A stretch of DNA of 64,000 nucleotides from Pyrocephalus nanus (Eukaryota > Chordata > Aves > Passeriformes > Tyrannidae). The stretch covers positions 64,251,938-64,315,937 of the forward strand of contig CM076259.1 in the NCBI GenBank assembly GCA_038380795.1, read 5' to 3'. A model generated the notes under the pieces. The model worked only from the letters and a program-made list of their open reading frames with translations. It ran no database searches and was not told the DNA's origin. The translations under genes and the position numbers were made by a program. Below are positions 1-11,189 of the stretch, piece after piece. The number at the start of each line of letters is the position of its first letter. Within the stretch, counting starts at the first letter, position 1.

Positions 1-249
1 TGCATCTACTTAACCCCAGAGATACTTTAAAAACTATATTATTGTCTATTTTTAAACATTACCTTTCACCAGCCCCATAGCCAGGGGTTCTGTTTGTGCC
101 CAAATCCGCCCCAGTTTGGCCTAGTAGTTGTGCCATGAGGTACTTAGTCCTTTGTGTCTGCATCATAAAATGTCTTTGAACCCTTCAAGATGGGAAAATA
201 ACCACACTTCTCTTTCATGGGAAGCACTTGAATCAGAGGATAAAATTAT
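1..249. other. Non-repeat flank, no gene seen
   Basis: AT-rich sequence with no open frame of note and no repeat I recognise. It ends where the degenerate tail of the first CR1 copy begins. Confidence 0.5.
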
Positions 250-706
250 AAAATCATGGAACATAAAATCATAGAATGGTTTGAGTTGGAAAGGATCTGC
301 CCCTGACATGGGCAGGGACACCTTCCACTACACCAGGTTGCTCAAAGCCCTGTCCAACCGGGCCTTGAATGCTTCCAGGGATGGGGCACTCGCAACTGTG
401 CCAGTGTCTCACCACCCTAGCAGTAAAGAATTTCTTCCTAAATTTTAATCTAAGCCCACACTCTCTTAGTTCAAAGCCATTACCCCTTGTCCTATCATTA
501 CATACCCTTGCAAAAAGTTCCTCTGAAGCTTTCTTTTAGCCCTCTTTAGGTGCTAGAAGGCTGCTATAAGGTCTTCCTAGAGCCTTCTGCAGGCTGAACA
601 ACCCCATTTCCCTCAGCTTGGGTTCATAGGAGAAGTATTACATCCCTCTGATCACGGCTCTCCTCTGGACTCACTCCAACAAGTCCATGTCCTTCTTCTT
701 ATGTTA
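250..706 (-). mobile_element. CR1 LINE, 3' end, 5'-truncated
   Basis: Seen: read on the minus strand this is the 3' terminal portion of a CR1 retrotransposon. The + strand starts with a degraded octamer tail (AATCATAGAATGG) followed by GAGTTGGAAAGGATCTGCCC and continues through the usual CR1 3' region, including the reverse complements of the landmarks around 'attaccccttgtcctatc' and 'ctctttaggtgctagaaggc'. It fades out near the block around 'tccaacaagtccatgtcc'. Known: CR1 is the dominant avian LINE, and copies are almost always 5'-truncated and lack target-site duplications. Inference: a dead, moderately old copy with no intact coding potential. Confidence 0.93.
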
Positions 707-2744
707 TAGTCTCTTCTCTATCACAAGTAATATTTATAAGGAGTTTCATAGGAAAGTGAGGAAAATGTTCCTCAGCAGGTAGCCTGGTGAGCATATCAGC
801 CAATGAAGAGGAAGCAAAAGAGGACTAAAAATATCTCAGAATCAATACTGCTCTGCCCATCTTCTTTGAGTGCTGTAACACCTGAGCTACTATGGAAAAG
901 GCAGTTGTGACATTTCAGATCAGGTTTTAAAAGAGCAAACTTTGATTCATTTGAAAATTAAAGGAATGAACTTTAAGCTCCACAGCAAATGTCCATGGGT
1001 GAATGCCCAGTCAAATAAAGTATTTGCTTGCAGTCCTGACTATCACATATTAGGAGGGAAAATTGCTGGCCCACCTAAGTTCTAAGGCAGTAAAATCTGG
1101 TTAAATGTAGAAAGCACCCTGTCTTCCATGTGGGTTGCAATACTCTACTGGCTATTAACCCTCTTTTTTTTGCATTAATAAGATTCAGTTTTCTACTCCC
1201 CTTTCATCTAGGATGTAATGGCTGTTGACTGCTTTGGAGTTTTATTTTGGCTCACCTCGCATCTGCTCTTTAACAGGACCTGGAAAAGCAGTGTACTGTT
1301 TTATGACAGCCCTTCTCTGAATGGCATTTTTTTCTTCCTTAGTTACACTGACATTTTAAAGAGCATTCCGTTTCTGTTCAATTTTAATCATAAGTGCAAG
1401 AAATTTGAAGTGCTGTTTTTTGAGGGCTTTTATTCAGGCTGCCAATTCTTCCAGTGTCTAACAATCTTCAGAGGCAATGGTGAATGTGTACAAGATGGCT
1501 GAACCACTTCTTGAGGAAATAAATACAAATATAAATATGCAGAAATGAGCCTTTTTATTATATTTTTATTGAAGTTGGTTTTTCTATAGTCCTTGGCAAA
1601 CAAAGTTATAACTTCTAAATGATCCCTTGTCACAGCAAAAGATTTATCAGTAAAAAGTCAGCTTGATTTAAAAGTGTTTTTTCCTTCTCTGCTCTCCTGT
1701 GTCCCTGAATTAATGGAGTTCTCTCCAGCTTCCACATACGCCCTACATTCAGAAAAAATCACTTGCAGCATAGTTATCCAATTTAATCAATATTATGCTT
1801 TAAATACAGAAACAGTCTCGTGAGGTGCTGGTCATCTGACCCATTTTAGACTTTTAATTTATAATGAAATTTCTGCATCTCCTGTTGCTATACAGGAAAT
1901 TTAGGAAATTTAGGAAGAGTGCCCAAGATTCCAATATCTTCTTCACAGGTACTTAAAACAAAGTGACTCTACACTGATACAGGAGAGATGCCCAAATGCC
2001 AGCTAAAGCATGCCACACCCATAAACACTGAACTGCTTAGCATGACAGAAAATCACAAGATACCTGAAAAATACAAAGCTTTATCTGGTCAGAAATGTAT
2101 CTTTGTGTTAATCTGGTTTAAAAGCTTTTTAAAGTGTTGTGGAAGCAACAATTAGGTGAAAAAAATAAGAGCTTTCGCCTCTGAAGTGCACATAACTAAT
2201 CATTTCATTTCCTTTCTTCCTCTCTGTTGCCACTTTATGTGAATATTGCAAAATGAATTCCAAAATTATTCTTAAGACAGTACATTATCTAAGCATTTAG
2301 TCTAGCAAACATCTGGATGGTAAAGGGCACTTCACAAAGCCCTACAAACACAGAGGTGAATGTAATTCTAATATTTTAATTACCTCTAAAGTGTAGGTGC
2401 CTTTTCCTCATGCTGGACTGCTATGCAGTGAAGTCAGTGAGATGAATGGATTTCTGACAGTTAAAGTTTTTCTGCAAAGGTGAGAAAAATTAAATAAAAT
2501 CTTTACAGAATGCCTCATAAAACAGAACATCAATGCTGTATATGAACATACCATGAAAATTTATGTAAAAGACAAAATTATAATGCATTTTGTCTAAAGC
2601 CATCATTACTTGTTCATATAAAATAGATTGAGTAATTCAGAGTGCTAGTTCACAAATACAGAATGATGATACCTTGAGAGATAAAATGAGAATACACTCA
2701 GGTAAAAGAGAGAGTTTATTAGGCAGCTTCCCATTCCCCTTTCT
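707..2744. other. Non-repeat AT-rich DNA
   Basis: No recognised repeat or gene. The open frame at 1218-1502 (+) is rich in F/L/S and looks like chance in AT-rich DNA. There is a small 9-base tandem (GGAAATTTA, twice) near 1898-1916. The stretch at 2700-2740 has a purine-rich run and TTTATTAGG but no assignable element. Confidence 0.5.
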
Positions 2745-2818
2745 CATGCTTGGCGATAAAGAGTCTCCAGGGAGATTTTATCGCTCTCTACAACGATCTG
2801 AAAGGAGGTTGTAGACGG
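2745..2818 (+). mobile_element. Short CR1 LINE fragment
   Basis: The words TTATCGCTCTCTACAACGAT, CTGAAAGGAGGTTGTAG and the preceding CTCCAGGGAGA match the CR1 C-terminal coding region (the 'GDLIALYNYLKGGC' stretch), which also occurs in the larger copies here at 5.1 and 12.2 kb. Only about 75 bases are recognisable. It runs directly into a G-rich tract. Confidence 0.75.
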
Positions 2819-2860
2819 GGGATGGGGGGGAGGGGGGGTGGCGGGGGAGAGGGGAGGGAA
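2815..2860 (+). repeat. G-rich tract, G-quadruplex-capable
   Basis: A run of G blocks of length 5, 7, 7, 2, 5, 4 and 3 separated by one to three bases. Four or more G runs of at least three with short loops meet the usual G-quadruplex sequence rule. It follows the CR1 fragment and may be an expanded or eroded part of it. Confidence 0.8.
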
Positions 2861-4209
2861 GCCCTTACTAACCAAATCCTAAAATGGCTTGGGACTAGTC
2901 CCATCCTGTTAATACTGATGCTATAGGCCTTGATGGTCTTAGTTCCTGAGGTCAAGCTGATCAGAGTTACAAGCATAACAATAAGAGAAGACAGAACTGA
3001 AGTAATTAAGTGCATAGGTGGGTGCTCAACTCCACTCACCCTCTCAAATTTGAGATCTTGTCTATTTGTACAATATTTGACTTTCTGGAGTGTTCCCAGC
3101 CAGCCTTTGGTCTCCACCCTGGAATATGTGAGCCATAATACTTATAACAGGAGCAGAGGGAATAATTTTCCTAGGTCACAATATTCTAGGTCATCCCTCA
3201 TTCTGTTCTGGACTGCTTTATTTATAATTAGAATTATTCTACTTTATATATATATATATATATAATCTATATAATATAACATACATTATAACCTATGTAA
3301 TATAAAAGCATACCACTAAATTCTAATTATGTATCAATTATCTATTATAGATTCTAATTCTATATTCATTAAATAATATTATATCAAACATATATTTTAT
3401 TATAAAAATATATAAAAATATAAATATGTAATAAAATATAAAAATACTTTTATTTATTTCATAATCTTTAATTATACTTTTTTTCTATTACTTTTTTAGT
3501 GCTGCTTTTTTGTAATGCAAAGGCATTTATTCCTCCATCTTGCAAGACTGTGCTTTTTCACTGTCTGATAGCTGATCATCAGCAAGTTATAATTCCCAGG
3601 TGTCTCCTTGCAATCTGTGCTCATATTTTAAAAAATATTTGCTCTTATACCAGGCTTAAACTGTACATCTTAACCAGAAAAACTTGCTATCAAGATATGT
3701 CTGCCACAGCAATTTCTCATAAGCAGTTGGTTAACAAACCAGGGCCTTACAAAATTACCAATAAAGCACTTTGCATAAGGTCTGTCAGTACTTTGGCAAT
3801 ATTGGAGCTGTTCGCTTGTGTGGTTATACTCTAGTGGCATGCTTATCTTTGCCTTCAAAACAAACTAATACTAAAGCTAATACTAAAATCTGCAGTGTTG
3901 TACATTTCTGGATACAACAGGCCTCTGTTTTATCTGCACAATTATTGTAAAGGGAGTTTTCATATCCTTGCTGAGTCTTCTGCTCTGCTGTGCTCAGTTT
4001 CATGCATTTTTTACCCCCTGCCCCAGCTACATAGCAAGGGAGAGGTAAAATATCCATAGTAGTTGTCAATACCTAGGCATGTGTTCCTCTGCAGTGTGTT
4101 CCACATAAGTTTGTTCTCCAGAATACTCTGAGTGCAGTAATGGAGTGATTTTTTGGGGGTAGGGAAAGAATTATTTACTTTCTATTCCACATTGTCTGAA
4201 AATCATAAT
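2861..4209. other. Non-repeat DNA with AT-rich block
   Basis: No gene is supported. The interval contains a (TA)10 run at 3245-3264 and a very AT-rich block to about 3480. The frames at 2930-3265 and 3499-3834 (+) have no recognisable domain or splice context. Confidence 0.5.
3245..3264. repeat. (TA)10 microsatellite
   Basis: Ten uninterrupted TA units, followed by imperfect TA-rich sequence (ATCTATATAATATAAC) and an almost pure A/T block to about 3480. Such sequence is easily melted and polymorphic in length. Confidence 0.95.
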
Positions 4210-4393
4210 GTTCCACTGGAGAAGGCTGACCAGAGAAGGTATGGTGTCCTGTCCCTGGACGTCTTCCAGGTCAGGCTGGATGGCACTTTGAGCAACCTGG
4301 TCTAGTGGGAGGTATCCCTGCCCATGGCAGAGGGGTTGGAACTCAATGATCTTTAAGGTCTCTTCTAACCCAAGCCATTCTATGATTCTGTAA
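4210..4393 (+). mobile_element. CR1 LINE 3' end, short
   Basis: A plus-strand CR1 3' terminus: 'gagcaacctggtctagtggg', 'ggtatccctgcccatggcag' and 'ggttggaactcaatgatctt' lead into the tail CATTCTATGATTCTGT. Only the last 180 bases or so are present, so it is strongly 5'-truncated. No coding potential. Confidence 0.92.
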
Positions 4394-4984
4394 CATTAGC
4401 TGTGGAAAAGAGGAGTTAGGACTGGGATTTTCACAAATAGAACTACTGTGTATCCAAGTATCCATGAATCTAGTTTTATGGGTTTGGGGACATAACGTAA
4501 AGGCTGTATATATTTTAAGGAGCTTGGAGTATTCATTAGCCTAGTCAGTTCTGAGGTATATGTGGGCAAATAGACTTTGTTGCACAAACAGCAAATTCTA
4601 CAAATGAGACAAAGCAGTAAACATTTCTCTTTAACCCCTTTATTCATACAAGGGAATGTTCTTCTTCTTCTCTGATGCATCACTGGGTAACTGTCTCAAT
4701 TGATTGCTAATGCTAAACCTATCCTAACAGAGTTTAATTAAAGTCAATATTCTGGATCTTCAGTAAAAAGCAAAGATAGTGATAGTTCTGACCTTTACTT
4801 GCACATGAAGGCATACAATTCATAATGTCTGAATAAGTTCATTTTTAGTCAAATATGACATTTTAGTTTGTTCGATAATTTGTCCACATGGTTTAGAAAA
4901 CATTGGTTACCCTATTACCAGAACTCAGTAGGTTAGCCCAAAAGTAAAGTTAAATAAGAAAATTAAATAAATAATTAAAAAAAA
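4394..4984. other. Non-repeat DNA
   Basis: Separates two plus-strand CR1 copies. No gene, RNA or repeat recognised. The minus frame at 4396-4683 lacks any family signature. Confidence 0.45.
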
Positions 4985-5458
4985 ACCTATTAGGGAGCAT
5001 CCAAAGGAGGGCAACAGATATGGTGAAGGGCCTTGAGGGGAAGCTGTGTGAGGAGCAGCTAAGGCCCCTTGTTTTGTTCAGCCAAGAGAAGAGGAGACTG
5101 AGGGGAGACCTCATTGCAGTCTACAACTTCCTCATGGGGGGAAGAGGAGGGGCCGGCACTGATCTCTTCTCGTGGCAGGACCTAAGGGAATGGCCTGAAA
5201 TTGTGTCAGGGGAGGTTTAGGTTGGATATTAGAAAAAGGTTCTTCACCCAGAGGGTGGTTGAGCACTGGAACAGGCTCCCCAGGGAAGTGGTCACAGCAC
5301 CAAGCCTGGCAGAGTTCAAGAAGCATTTAGATGATATTCTCAGGCACATGCTGTGACTCTTGGGGATTATCCTGTGCAGGGCTAAGGGTTGGACTCAATG
5401 TTCCTGATGGGTTCCTTCCAACTTGGCATATTCTGTGATTCTAGGATTCTGTGAAGTA
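4985..5458 (+). mobile_element. CR1 LINE, 3' portion
   Basis: A plus-strand CR1 copy covering the C-terminus of ORF2 and the 3' UTR. The segment at 5020-5220 still reads as the family's C-terminal region (EKRRLRGDLIAVYNFLMGG). It is followed by 'cactggaacaggctccccag', 'gttggactcaatgttcctga' and the tail TTCTGTGATTCTAGGATTCTGTGA. The frame is interrupted at 5218-5220 and the copy is 5'-truncated at about 4985. Confidence 0.93.
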
Positions 5459-6350
5459 TACTGCTCAAAAGTCTTTTTTCTTGTCCCCGTAGTGGGTGGA
5501 CTAGAAACTATAATTAATTTTTTTAAAAAAATAGTGGAGTGTTGCTTTTTAATGAGTATAAATAAATCACTTCTTCCTTAAAATCACTTTCAATCACCTA
5601 AATGAAAGATTTCATAAGAAACACTTGTCAAAGAAGAAAGCACAGAAGAATATTTTTAAATGTTTTACATACATTATTACATACTCAAAAATAGATTGAA
5701 ATCTATAATACTGAGGAAAATACAGTGCAGTCAGCACAATTAATGTTTTGATGCAAACTCTACACTTTTACGCTACAAAGCACAAAATACTAAATAATGA
5801 ATTTGGCAGTATATCACAACCCTATATTGTATCTAGGGGAATATAATAAAAAGAATTCTGAGAATAAACACAATAAATAAATAAATAAATATCAAATGTA
5901 AACTGAAGAATAAGATCTGCTATAAGTCTTTGCATAAGTGATTCAAACCAAAAAGAATAAAGTGAAATCTGTTCTAAGACAGAGATATATATTTAGCTTA
6001 CTATTCATAGAAGTTGTGTTGGGTGGGGGGGTTTTGTAGCGGTGTTTGTTTTTGTTTTCTTTTAATTTTAATCAAGTTTCCATTGTATCCTGATTCACAG
6101 AAATAGTTCATACCATTCTCACAACACCAGGCTGGAAAAGATTATTTATTAGCATGTTTAAGTATTTAATAAACACACTGTTCTGAACATCATATGTTTG
6201 ATTTTCTTAAAAATGCATAATGAAAAATTCAGGCAATAAACTATTTTATTTGTTTCAAAATACAACTATTTATTGTCATTTAAATGAATGATTTTCTTTT
6301 TTTTTTTTATGTTTCCTTGACTAATGCTTCCTCTCCTATCCCAATTTCCA
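5459..6350. other. AT-rich DNA with (AATA)n
   Basis: No gene. It contains a short (AATA)n microsatellite at about 5870-5890 and a T/G-rich patch near 6020-6065. The T run at 6297-6309 precedes the next CR1. Confidence 0.5.
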
Positions 6351-8068
6351 GGACTCATAGAATCATAAAATATCCTGAGTTGGAAAGGACCCACAAGGAT
6401 AATTTACTCCCCACAGGGCAATGTAAAAATCAAACCACGAATCTAAGAATATTGCCCAAATGCTTACTGAATACTGACAGGCTTGGGGCAATGACCACAT
6501 CTCTGAGAAACAGCTTTAAGCCATTCCCCACATCCTGTCACCGGACACCAGAGAGAATGGATCAGCACTTCCCTCTCTGCTCCCTCTCATGAGGAAGCTG
6601 TAGACAGCAATGAGGTCACCCTGCAGTTTCCTCTTCTTCAGGCTGAACAAGAGGCAGTCAGCTGTGACCTCAGCTGATCCTTGCATGTCTTGCCCTCTAA
6701 TCCTTCCACCATCTTTGGTGCCCTCCATTGGGAACATTCTAATATTTTTATATACATCCAATAGTGCAGAACTCAAAATGCACACTGTACTCAAGGCTGC
6801 ACCAGTGCTGACAGTGGGACAATCACTTCTTTCAGCTGGTTAGCTATACTGGGCCTAATGCACCCCACGATACAGTTGGCCTTTTCGGCCATCAGGGCAC
6901 ATTATTGATTCATATTGAACTTGCCATCAACCAAAACCTCTCTTTCTGCAGGGTTGCACTCCATTCTTTCGTCCACAATGTATACCTACATCCAGGATTA
7001 CACCTCCCATGTGAAGGATCTGGCATTTATCTCTTAAAATTCATGCATTTGGTGATTCCTCAGCCCTCTAATCCTGCAAAGGTCTCCATTTAAGGGCCTC
7101 TCTCCCTTGAGCGAGACAGCAAGTCCTCTTAATTTAGCATAGTTCACAAACTTACTGTGCATTCAACTCCTGTGTCCAGGTCTTGGATAAAAATGTTGAA
7201 GAGAACTTGCCATAAAATTGAGCCTTTGAGAACAACACTAGTGACTGGTCACCAACCAAAAGTTGCCCCATCTACTACCACTCTTTTTTCAAAACACAGG
7301 CAGGCAGCTGGGACAGCTACAAAGTCATGGCTAGAATGCAAAGAGTGAATTTAATTCCATTACATCACTAACCATGGGATTCCTGAAGCAACAGCTAGGC
7401 AGGAGCTCAAAAATAGAGACACATGTGCTATTAGTCTTGGTCCATGCTAGAGGATCCCTGGATTGCTGTTCACACAGGCTTATCAAGAGTTATTCCTAAC
7501 TGTAAAGTCGCTTGAGTGATTTACAGTCCTCCTTGCCAGTCTTCCGCTTTTCAACCCATTTCTTCCAACATTCTTGGAGTCCAACTTCTCAGCCAATTGT
7601 TCACACATCATATTGTATACATGATCAGATTTGTACTGGACATTTTATATAGAAGGATACTGAAAGAGAGAGTATCAAAAACCTTTCTAAAATAACTAAA
7701 AACCCCATATCCAGTGTCTTCCCTTCACCCATTAGTCAGGTAACCTTGTCATAAGTGGAAATTTTAAGTTAGTAAAGGATGATTTTGCCTTTATGAACCT
7801 ATGTTGGCTTTGAGTGATGGCTGCATTGTCTTTCAAGTGTTTTTTAATAACTCCCACAATAATCTTCATAATTTTACCAGGCACCGAGGTGAGACTGACA
7901 GGTTTATAATTACCAGGGTTTTCTTTCTTGCCCTCTTGAAGACCAGAATAACATTTGCTTCCAGTCAACTGGGATCTCTGCATATTCCCAAGACCATTGA
8001 TAAATAACTGAGAGAGGTCTCACAATAACATCAGCCAGATCTTTCAGTACCCTGGGATGAAATGTCAT
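6351..8068 (-). mobile_element. Long CR1 LINE with reverse-transcriptase code
   Basis: The longest CR1 here, minus strand, running from the tail at 6355-6375 (CATAGAATCATAAAATATCC) back into ORF2. The minus frame at 7732-7983 carries reverse-transcriptase landmarks of the CR1 family (NPGNYKPVSLTSVPGKIM, then SQHRFIKAKSSFTNLKF), matching the N-terminal part of the RT domain (RT0-RT2 region). The frame is short and surrounded by stops, so the copy is dead. Sequence between about 7290 and 7585 does not resemble CR1 and looks like an insert or a highly diverged portion. The boundary at the high-coordinate end is fuzzy: similarity fades near the block 'gtaccctgggatgaaatgtc'. Confidence 0.9.
7732..7983 (-). 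pseudogene. CR1 ORF2 reverse-transcriptase remnant
   Basis: An 83-codon open stretch inside the long CR1. On target-primed LINEs this protein copies RNA into DNA at the nicked target. What remains is the segment from PGNYKPVSLTSVPGKIM to SQHRFIKAKS, which precedes the catalytic YxDD motif; the catalytic motif itself is not found in frame here. The first codon of the stretch is GTG and simply follows a stop, so there is no real start. It is a fossil and not an expressed protein. Confidence 0.85.
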
Positions 8069-11000
8069 TATTTCCTAATTAAATCACTAAATGTTCAAAA
8101 ACTATTCTAGTTGTGGTATTTAATTTGATCTTGACGAGGAAGCTAGACAGTTCTATTCTCATCCCAACCTCAAATATTTATTTTCCTGTTTGTAGAATTA
8201 TAAAGTTGATGAGAATACAAACACTACATGTAGTCCAGTCCAAGCCATCAGGATATACCTAAGCCATTTCTGACAGACATTTTTCTAGAACTGTGATATA
8301 GACTCCCCAAGCTTATCAGATAATCTATAGTTGTTCTGTAGTATCTTTAAAGCATGTTTTTCTTTGTATCACCCACATTTTTCTGCTGAAAGTTAAAATC
8401 TAAATATAAGTAATGGTTCACATTCCTCCAACATTTGTTTACGTAGGCAGCTATCATAAATTCAGGTCTTCTTGTAGGCGCCTAAGAACATCAGATGCTG
8501 AGCATGTCAAAATCAACCCATCCCTTGTTCAAAACTGGGTGACACAGATTTCACTGATTTGTAATAACGAAACAAATAGTTAGGATTTTGTTTTATTAGT
8601 AGAAAAAAATTACTCCACATTTCTAAAAGTAAGTCATCTCTAGTGAGGTAGTGGAATATTGAAAGAGATCCATAATTGTACACACATAATTTTGGAAGCA
8701 TTGACTAAGGCAGATACCTTATTAATGCTGCCTTTTTACTCCCGGGAAGTTATTGGATAGTGCAAAACTAGGGCATCTGATGTGGGTATTGCTCAACAGT
8801 TTTTGTGGAAATATTTCTTTGAATAATTGAGTATTTAAAAACTAAATTAGGATAGTTTGAATAATTTAGAAATACTCAAGTAGTAAGCAACGTTTGTTCT
8901 TATAAGACCAGTTTTTGTCATGTACACTGGCTCAAAGGTTTTTTTGACTAAGAAGAACTTATGATACTCTGTCTCAATTTATTTTGTGTTTCCATTCACA
9001 CTGTCTGGTGGATCTTGTTGATAACTACAGCACCTAGCTTGTATGCAAAATCAACTTACAAAACATTATCCCATGTATAAATTTCAGTAAGTACTTCATT
9101 ACACATATGGGAACAAAACTGAGAGACTCTATCACTAACATGGGAAATGTTTCTAGGATTTCTTTTCTATTCCAGCTTCCCGATTATGATAGACCATTGA
9201 GAAGCAATGATTTAAGTATATTTCTCCCTATCTTCAGAGCTCTAATGCTAATGAAAGTCTTCCCTACCCTAGGAGTTGCCCAATACATAGGGCATAGGCT
9301 GTTGGATGAAGGGGTTGCTCACTATATTTCAGTGAAGTATTGGCAGTTCATGTCAGACCCAGGGAGGAAAAATCAACAATTGGCTTCAGTGCCATTTCAA
9401 TATAGTCTTACATTTTACTTCCACATTTAATATAAAGTGTACCTCCTAGGACTAATGTCTTCTTAGTAGCTCCAATAAAAACAAAAAATAAGGCACATTG
9501 TCAAACCTTATTATTGCCTTTTCTAAAAATACGGATACAGTGCTGTTTATTGATGTGGAACCATACCTAATAAAGTTTTCATGTTGCTAGTAAAGATTAA
9601 GGCAGACTGTATCTTATGGTTCCCACTCTGCTCCTACTGAGTGGTCAGTAGGTGTTTGTTTCCAAAAATCTGTGTCAATTTAAAATGTTGCTACCTTACG
9701 CTATCTTTCATATTCTCTTTCCTGTTTTAGGCATGCTTGGTGCACATTAGAAAACACCACTATACAGTCCTTGATATAAGACAAACTATAGAACAGGAAA
9801 TATCCAGAAGGTGATAGATAAATAAGGAGCAGTTGGAATAGGTAAAAATCTTACTGCTTGCTCCAGAAGACAGCATCTGTCCATGCTATTTTCAGCCCTC
9901 CAGTCCATGATTTTCATGGAGAATTATGACTAAGTATTTGCTGGATCCAGCTTCTAATTAGCTTCCCACTACTGTTGGATTAGCACAACCATCACCTGTG
10001 GGATGTTCTGAATTGAGTAGCCTGGATTTCATTTACGTCAGCATTTGCCCTGACTCATTGTTTCTGAAGAACTGAAGGAAAAGAATAAATGAGTACATTG
10101 TCAAATGCAAATTTGCTCAGCACTCAGCTGTCCTAATGCTTTTAAAACACTTTGACTAGAAATTTATTTAGCCACAGAATAAAAACCCTATGCCCAGGCA
10201 TAAACCCTGTTTATGATTTCCTCACTATGTAAACTATCCCACTGACACCTGCTGAGAAGTGTGTAGCATGAAATGTCTCATTACAGCTTGTCCTTAGCTG
10301 TTCCAGGAACTGGAAAGCATGAGTGACAGGTCATAATTCCCATTAATGCTATAGCTGAAAATGAGACAAATCTACCTAAAAAGTCTATTCTTCATATTCA
10401 GATTAATGGACTTTATTTACCAGAGAAAACTTCCAATGACATGCTATAAAAGATACAATAATTCAATTTCTTAGGTTTTTTTTCTTCTTTTCTAAAATTA
10501 CGTTTTCAAGAGACCTTAACTCTTCTATTTCATTAATGCATTTAGTATGTTTTGGGGATGTAATAAATAAACAATAGAAGACATCTCAGTACAGAGCTGA
10601 TCATGAGTCTCACAAACTAAACAGAAAAATTTGCCATGAAGGGTGTCTCACCTTGTGGGTGTATGCCTGAAGGCAGCAGACTGGAGGTGCGAGGTTGGTT
10701 AGGGAAATCTTGAGACGAGAAGAAGGAAGATGCACAAGCTGACTGTGTAACCCCAGTTTGTAAACTAACCATTGTGCCTTCATAGACACTCTAGTGAGCA
10801 GAGGAATAAACCAACAAAACCTGAATGCTGTGGAAGGCAGTAGTGTAGCACAGTTTGTGCAGAGTGACTGTGTATTAAAAGGGAGTGAGATCCTGAGGGT
10901 ACGCCATGTTCCAGTGCGTATTATCATTTGATCTTCAAACTTCCAGCCTTTAATGACCATTACATTGCCTAAATAAGTTAACTTAACTGATAAACTGAAT

Positions 11001-11189
11001 ATGTGTCTTAAGAGCTTATGTTGCTGAATGATGGGAAATATAACTCTGAGGGAGAAGATTACTGAAAAGTCTTGAACTTTGTGAGCAAAATTGATTTTTC
11101 TTCATTTGCTCCCTACCAGTCCTGTCTAACAAACACTTAGAGTGTGTGAACTGTTCTGAGTCAATGTATTTAATTCTATACATACAGGA
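8069..11189. other. Non-repeat DNA with hairpin
   Basis: About 3.1 kb without a supported gene. It contains the inverted repeat at 8827-8879. The frames at 9107-9430 (+) and 10610-10960 (-) have no recognised domain. The GC-richer patch at about 10610-10930 includes GAGGAATAAACC, which could be an old LTR or 3' UTR signal, but I cannot place it. Confidence 0.45.
8827..8879. repeat. Imperfect hairpin, 18-bp stem
   Basis: Inverted repeat: TTGAGTATTT (8827-8836) pairs perfectly with AAATACTCAA (8870-8879), and CTAAATTA (8842-8849) pairs perfectly with TAATTTAG (8862-8869). This leaves a 5-base A bulge on the left arm and a 12-base loop. Total stem 18 bp. It may be a remnant of a small palindromic element or chance in AT-rich DNA. 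Confidence 0.85.

Noticed and set aside
9107..9430. 107-codon plus-strand frame
   Set aside because: No domain, no splice or promoter context; length is expected by chance.
10610..10960. Possible LTR or gene in a GC-richer patch with AATAAA
   Set aside because: I could not define ends, match it to a family or find a coding signature.
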